Source: Lethocerus indicus (Eukaryota; Arthropoda; Insecta; Hemiptera; Belostomatidae). From it: a stretch of 64,000 nucleotides of DNA. Shown one piece after another: positions 60,701-64,000 of the stretch. A model generated the notes under the pieces. It made no database searches, was not told the DNA's origin, and saw only the letters and a program-made list of their open reading frames with translations. The position numbers and the translations under genes are program-made. The stretch covers positions 28,508,224 to 28,572,223 of the forward strand of contig JACDQD010000003.1 of the NCBI GenBank assembly GCA_019843655.1. The letters run 5' to 3'. The first letter of the stretch is position 1, and the number at the start of each line of letters is the position of its first letter.

Positions 60701-63170
60701 TCAATTAAAATTCAACAAAAACTGAATTTGTGGAATGACAACTGAAAAATTCACCCTCTAAACATAATGCAGTGGTTTTCACACTTATAGGTACATAAAC
60801 CCCCTTTTTAAGAACTGAATATAACATACTAAAACCAGAAAGATATTAAACAAAACAATTTTTCATGTATAGGTTTAATATTTAAAAAAAGTAATTGAAA
60901 ATATACATTATTTTGTAGAACATGAAAAAGTAGAAGGCAAGTGTATTATCTGCTTTCTACTTGCAATCTATCATTAATATTAAAATAGCTAACATGACTA
61001 TTCTATCATCATGTTTTACAAAAGCTTTTGCATAAAATTACTTATTAAATAATAAACACTGATCGTAACTTAGAGACATTATAAATATTATTTTAAAAGA
61101 ATACGAATCTTTGTTCCAGAACAGTTTGAAAACCTCTGCCAGAACAACAGTAATATTTTCATTTTTTAAGGTGGTCTATCTTTGTACAGCTTGCAACCAA
61201 CAATAGCGGCTAAAAAGAATATTTTTCTGATTCACCATGGTGCCACAGACAAAATTATATTCAAATGCACAAACATAATTCGGACATGAACAGTGTGTAA
61301 ACAATCGTACACTCTTTCCTGCTTTTATATTGGGGCCTCAACAGACAGAGAATTAACCCTTCGCTGCAATATTCACACAACTCTATTCGGCAACACAATC
61401 GGTTTCTAGAAATAAAAATTATTCCGGGATTGATACTTGAATGGGCAAACAAAAAAGGGTGAGAAGACACGGAAACTACAATACTTCCTCCTGACAATCA
61501 TTGCGACTGAAATAGAGATACAAAAACATTTTTGTACTGCTTACATGCCTAAGTGGATAAAACCAAATTTAAATAGTTTGTTAATATAAACAATGAAAAA
61601 CAAATAAGTCAGGAGGAAGTAAATATGCCAAAGCTCACTGTGTAACTTCAGACTAAACTGGCTGGCAATTTACTTAATCATTTCCAAACATCACATACAT
61701 AAATCTCACAAAACTGTTATACTTATTATTACTGCATTTTTTAAAATAAAACGTGATATATACTGAAATGATACTTCACAAAGTTGGAATGTGCAAGGTA
61801 AAACATGAAAACAAAAAAGACAAACGAGGAAATAATAAAATACAGATAAGAAACAATAAAGCGCTAAAATGAATGGTGAACCTAACCAAAAGTATGAAGA
61901 TCATTTGATTTAGTAAAAACATGAATTATTTGATTGCTTAAACCTGCCAATTAAACATCATAAAACACTACTGTAATGGTTAAATTTAATGTAAATAAAT
62001 GTTATTATGAGGACAAGAACAGTTTACACAGTAAGCCAAGGGCAAGCAAGTAGTTATGAAATACAAAAAGGGATGATGATGATGATGATGATAAACTGAA
62101 TATATCAAACTTGACAATTATTACAATTCAAAATATAACACAATTTTAATTATATTAATCAATGTAATATATAAGTACATTTTAAAGCAATTATAAATAT
62201 AAAGTAATTTTTTAAAAACAATGAGTGTTCACAAAGTTTTAACCAATTATAACAAGTATGTCAGTTGTAAATATCACATAGTCAACAATTGGTAAAACTT
62301 AATAAATATATTTTTCATTATAAAATTTATAATGAATTAGTTAAAATATTAGTATTGAACTTTAAAAATGCATAACTATATTGTATATATTGGATAATTA
62401 AGAAAAGTGTTGGTTCTTACCTTGGAACCTCTTTCATTGAAGATAATTTCAACATCCAAGATAACCCCAAATTGCTATAAAAAAGATTAATTTCGTTACT
62501 AATATTTTAAAACAATGGTGTACCGTTTCATACCAATCATAACACATATAAAATAATATATTTCTGGACTGCACATTTACAATAAGAAAATAAATAAGAC
62601 TCGCTATCAAATTATCAGTTAATAAAATCTTAATAATCAAATGTCAAGAATTAAAATTTTAAAGGCAGTCTATATATGCATCATCCCCATGGAGAATCTA
62701 TAATTCAATGAAATCGTTATTTATCTTTTCTTTTTACAGGCTACAGATCTATATCTCAGCCGGTATTTTTCTTTACTATATATATGATAATATTCCTTTT
62801 AATAAAATTAGGATCCAGGTCTCTGATATCATTACTGTTGTGGAGAGAATGGTCTCCCGGTATTCCAATATAGGAAAGAAATAATTGTTAACAGACTTAC
62901 TCCAAACATGGCTCTGAGGTCTGGTTCACGAAATCTGAAAGGAATGTTGGAGACATGTAGTCTCTTGGCCTGTGATGGCTGCTGGGTCTGTTGTTGTTGG
63001 GGTTTGCCGACCTCTACCAGGGCCTGGGATGGTGGCTGGGAGGCTCCGGCCCCCGCGGCTCCAGCTCCGTTGGCTCCTGCCGCCCCCGAGCCCCCGGCGC
63101 CGCCTCCGGCACCACCGCCGCTCCCACCCCCCTCGCCTTCTCCCTCCGTCTGCTGCAACATATGCGATCC
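43609..63170 (-). CDS. Rbfox1: Rbfox (A2bp1/Fox-1) RNA-binding splicing regulator, 3' part of gene, 11 exons in window
   Basis: Rbfox proteins bind (U)GCAUG in pre-mRNA through one RRM. They activate exons when bound downstream and repress them when bound upstream, in the nucleus of neurons and muscle. Eleven exons join in phase (1032 nt including the stop and one probable cassette exon). In order they give a Gly/Ala/Gln-rich N-terminal segment; [20 protein letters not shown] (RNP2); [19 protein letters not shown] (RNP1) to [36 protein letters not shown]; Ala/Tyr-rich repeats; [14 protein letters not shown] at the end. The last residues match the hallmark Rbfox C-terminus. The first exon here opens with an acceptor in an open frame, so upstream exons and the promoter lie beyond 63170. 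Fly symbol used; vertebrates have RBFOX1-3. Confidence 0.96.
44160..44223 (-). CDS. Rbfox1: Rbfox exon ([20 protein letters not shown])
   Basis: 64 nt, phase 2 to 0; encodes the conserved Gly/Tyr segment [19 protein letters not shown]. The acceptor is gctacag, the donor gtgaga. Confidence 0.96.
44493..44671 (-). CDS. Rbfox1: Rbfox exon, alanine-rich
   Basis: 179 nt; encodes [17 protein letters not shown], then [19 protein letters not shown]. Rich in Ala and Tyr, the part of Fox proteins that aggregates and contacts cofactors. The acceptor is ggtggtag, the donor gtaaat. Retains CpG despite CpG-poor introns. Confidence 0.95.
45987..46040 (-). promoter_or_regulatory. Inverted repeat that pairs the 5' splice site of the 54-nt exon
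   Basis: The plus-strand arms gggaaacttacc (45987-45998) and ggtaagtttccc (46029-46040) are perfect reverse complements with a 30-nt loop. In the minus-strand RNA the last exon base and intron bases 1-11 pair with exon bases 12-23. This would hide the site that U1 snRNA must bind. Confidence 0.8.
45998..46051 (-). CDS. Rbfox1: Rbfox probable cassette exon, 54 nt
   Basis: Encodes [18 protein letters not shown], in frame (phase 0 to 0). The acceptor is gttttctag and the donor ccg|gtaagt. The flanking exons join in frame without it, so it can be skipped. I do not know it from other Fox proteins. A 12-bp inverted repeat pairs exon bases 12-23 with the donor (see findings). Confidence 0.7.
46144..46149 (-). 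promoter_or_regulatory. UGCAUG upstream of the 54-nt exon
   Basis: A Fox-binding hexamer on the transcribed strand, 93 nt upstream of the cassette exon. Upstream position is where Fox proteins usually repress. Its use is inferred. Confidence 0.5.
46523..46589 (-). CDS. Rbfox1: Rbfox exon ([20 protein letters not shown])
   Basis: 67 nt, phase 2 to 0. The acceptor is tttcacag, the donor cag|gtagga. The [10 protein letters not shown] segment is recognisable in insect Rbfox. Confidence 0.95.
46652..48714. other. Rbfox intron with a TA microsatellite
   Basis: AT-rich intron with no exon recognised. A (TA)n tract lies at 48179-48228. UGCAUG occurs on the transcribed strand at 47147-47152 and 48301-48306. 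Confidence 0.6.
48715..48768. repeat. (TAG)n trinucleotide repeat close to an Rbfox donor
   Basis: An interrupted TAG/TGG tract of about 54 nt, read as (CTA)n in the Rbfox transcript. It begins about 50 nt downstream of the donor of the 127-nt exon. Confidence 0.95.
48819..48945 (-). CDS. Rbfox1: Rbfox 127-nt exon (Arg- then Ala-rich)
   Basis: Encodes [18 protein letters not shown], a run of eight Ala, then [17 protein letters not shown]. The basic [13 protein letters not shown] part corresponds to the Arg-rich segment after the RRM, which acts as a nuclear signal in Fox proteins. Phase 1 to 2. The acceptor is ttggtag, the donor gtgagt. Another minus-strand frame is also open but breaks continuity with its neighbours. 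Confidence 0.93.
48956..48961 (-). promoter_or_regulatory. UGCAUG next to the 3' splice site of the 127-nt exon
   Basis: A Fox hexamer at intron positions -11 to -16, overlapping the expected polypyrimidine tract. Fox binding there would compete with U2AF. Skipping this exon would break the reading frame. Confidence 0.5.
52585..52590 (-). promoter_or_regulatory. UGCAUG 88 nt downstream of the 21-nt microexon
   Basis: It lies in tgcatgcatg on + (52583-52592), which gives one UGCAUG on the transcribed strand. Downstream placement within about 100 nt is the usual activating position for Fox proteins. Confidence 0.55.
52678..52698 (-). CDS. Rbfox1: Rbfox 21-nt microexon (VCLQWPE)
   Basis: Flanked by tgtttcag and gtatgt. 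With the phase-1 G from the previous exon it reads V-C-L-Q-W-P-E. Its length is a multiple of three, so skipping keeps the frame. The VCLQWPE segment is familiar from insect Rbfox, which supports this tiny exon. Confidence 0.88.
55724..55781 (-). CDS. Rbfox1: Rbfox exon after the RRM ([12 protein letters not shown]), tandem donor
   Basis: 58 nt, phase 0 to 1; encodes [19 protein letters not shown]. It completes the RRM edge. The donor region reads aaatg|gtg|gtaagt, so two donors 3 nt apart are possible; the stronger gtaagt adds a Gly before VCLQWPE. Confidence 0.93.
57956..57961 (-). promoter_or_regulatory. UGCAUG inside the donor of the 93-nt exon (+4 to +9)
   Basis: The donor reads gag|gtgtgcatg. 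The hexamer overlaps intron positions +4 to +6, which U1 contacts, so Fox binding and U1 binding should exclude each other. Confidence 0.65.
57965..58057 (-). CDS. Rbfox1: Rbfox 93-nt RRM exon carrying RNP1
   Basis: Encodes [20 protein letters not shown], then [14 protein letters not shown]1 and the second half of the RRM. It is exactly 93 nt and symmetric, the same exon that vertebrate Fox genes skip to make a protein unable to bind RNA. The acceptor is tgcatgtag and the donor gtgtgc, which is weak. UGCAUG motifs abut both ends. Confidence 0.97.
58061..58066 (-). promoter_or_regulatory. UGCAUG at the 3' splice site of the 93-nt exon (-4 to -9)
   Basis: The intron ends tgcatgtag, so the hexamer directly precedes the last three intron bases and would block U2AF or AG recognition when occupied. 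Confidence 0.65.
58079..58084 (-). promoter_or_regulatory. Second UGCAUG upstream of the 93-nt exon (-22 to -27)
   Basis: Twelve bases separate it from the motif at 58061-58066. It is close enough for two Fox molecules to bind side by side over the branch and pyrimidine region. Another lies at 58585-58590. Confidence 0.6.
59022..59331. mobile_element. hAT-like non-autonomous element (about 310 bp) in Rbfox intron
   Basis: The ends read caggggtggccaa and, reverse complemented, caggggcggtcaa: terminal inverted repeats of about 13 bp with two mismatches. Flanking 8-mers tcctatac (59014-59021) and acctatac (59332-59339) match at 7 of 8, as expected for the 8-bp hAT target duplication. No transposase inside. 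Confidence 0.85.
62421..62474 (-). CDS. Rbfox1: Rbfox 54-nt RRM exon
   Basis: Encodes [18 protein letters not shown], joining RNP2 to RNP1. Symmetric in phase 0. The acceptor is tttatag, the donor gtaaga. One of the most conserved Fox exons. Confidence 0.97.
62901..63170 (-). CDS. Rbfox1: Rbfox exon with Gly/Ala/Gln-rich segment and RRM start
   Basis: Ninety codons in phase 0. Encodes [20 protein letters not shown], then [10 protein letters not shown], then [20 protein letters not shown] and FG. The acceptor is ttgaacag and the donor gtaagt. Met at 63161 could start a short isoform, but the frame is open to the acceptor, so this is an internal exon. GC- and CpG-rich. Confidence 0.95.
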
Positions 63171-63308
63171 CTGTTCAAATTAGAAGACGACTATTGAAAG
63201 CAAATTCAAGCGTTAGCTATCGTCGCTGGTTAGTTTGTGCGCGTAAAGCCAAAAAAGTCACTTAGAAATACGGCCAAACTTGGTTAATAAAGCGAGGAAC
63301 ATTTACGC

Positions 63309-63918
63309 CAGGGTCGGCAACCTTTCTTGGTTGCGGGTCAAAATCAAACAGAATGTGAGCATTAAAGAAACGTTTCGGTCAGTGATATTTTTATTTTAAA
63401 ACAATGTCTTTTAGAGACTAATAAGGTACATTTTATTAAGATAAAGCGCTATTCTTGTGCTACCGAGTATGTGCTACTACCACTGAACTATAACATAACT
63501 AGAAGGCCGTAGATTTCGTACATAACTAGAAGGCAACCTTCCTATACTTTACTTAAGAAACAGTTAATGATAATTCAGAGAAAAAATCGAGTAACTTTCG
63601 ATTTTAGGTTATAACCCTAACGAAGGTTACAACGCTTCCATTAAGCCGTCCACAACTCAGTCAACCAATCCAACTAGAATCCATCTGTGACGTCACGTTG
63701 GAATCCATCGGATTTTTTTTTTGTGAATTCTGGAACTCACCCAACGCGTAACTAGATATCTTATTGGCGGGAAGTTTAAATACATACGAATTTTTTAAAT
63801 TTATTTTTATGTATTATATTTATGTATTTTGTCCTTTATTTTCGGAACTAAAGTGGGTCACTTGAAATTATCAAATGGGTCACTCGGTGACCCGTGGGTC
63901 ATAGGTTGCCGACCCCTG
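63309..63918. mobile_element. hAT-like non-autonomous element (about 610 bp)
   Basis: The ends read cagggtcggcaacct and, reverse complemented, caggggtcggcaacct (one base missing on the left), continuing into gggtca-rich subterminal DNA. The flanking 8-mers atttacgc (63301-63308) and atctacgg (63919-63926) match at 6 of 8. CAGGGGTCGGCAAC is a typical hAT end. No open frame inside resembles a transposase. It lies 138 bp upstream of an Rbfox exon, presumably within an intron. Confidence 0.88.
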
Positions 63919-64000
63919 ATCTACGGTCTTATTAGAACGGTAGGAAGAATAGTATAGGGGAAAATAAATAGTACTTTTAAAATAAACATACAGATATATT

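Overview
This is eukaryotic nuclear DNA: AT-rich, with intron-containing genes and decayed DNA transposons. It most likely comes from an insect. The two genes are arthropod-style orthologues of Drosophila rdgB (retinal degeneration B, the PITPNM/Nir family) and Rbfox1/A2bp1 (Fox-1 RNA-binding splicing regulator). Their 3' ends face each other about 7.6 kb apart. I cannot name the species. There is no bacterial-style operon, CRISPR array or phage here.

Layout. Bases 1 to about 17.4 kb hold no gene I can support. CpG dinucleotides are common there. It contains the decayed 3' end of a jockey-type LINE (about 4.05-4.38 kb), a GA microsatellite (8.40-8.47 kb) and a GC/CpG-rich block (9.24-9.96 kb) ending near a consensus splice donor, possibly a promoter and non-coding first exon. 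From about 17.4 kb CpG becomes rare and the DNA more AT-rich, up to the right end of the Rbfox segment.

rdgB lies on + from 18408 to 36031. I could join 25 coding exons with every splice phase consistent: 3603 nt, 1200 residues plus stop. Domains in order are the PI-transfer domain, an acidic FFAT motif (EFFDCQE) for ER anchoring by VAP proteins, the GDSVGS/DDHD region and the LNS2 domain. The last intron is 5.3 kb and holds an antisense, frameshifted mariner/Tc1-like element (32992-34275) between TA-rich microsatellites. Intron 21 carries a near-perfect 46-bp foldback. Between the genes lies a CpG-rich 70-72 bp minisatellite of seven copies (39354-39873).

Rbfox lies on - from 63170 down to a stop at 43609. 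Ten core exons plus one probable cassette exon encode one RRM and an Ala/Tyr-rich C-terminus ending RFAPY; the 5' exons lie beyond the window. The 93-nt exon encoding RNP1 has UGCAUG, the binding site of Fox proteins, just inside its donor, just before its 3' splice site, and again 22 nt upstream. A 21-nt microexon has UGCAUG 88 nt downstream. A 54-nt exon carries a 12-bp inverted repeat that would bury its own 5' splice site. Together these suggest the gene controls its own splicing. Two hAT-like non-autonomous elements with imperfect 8-bp target duplications lie at 59022-59331 and 63309-63918.
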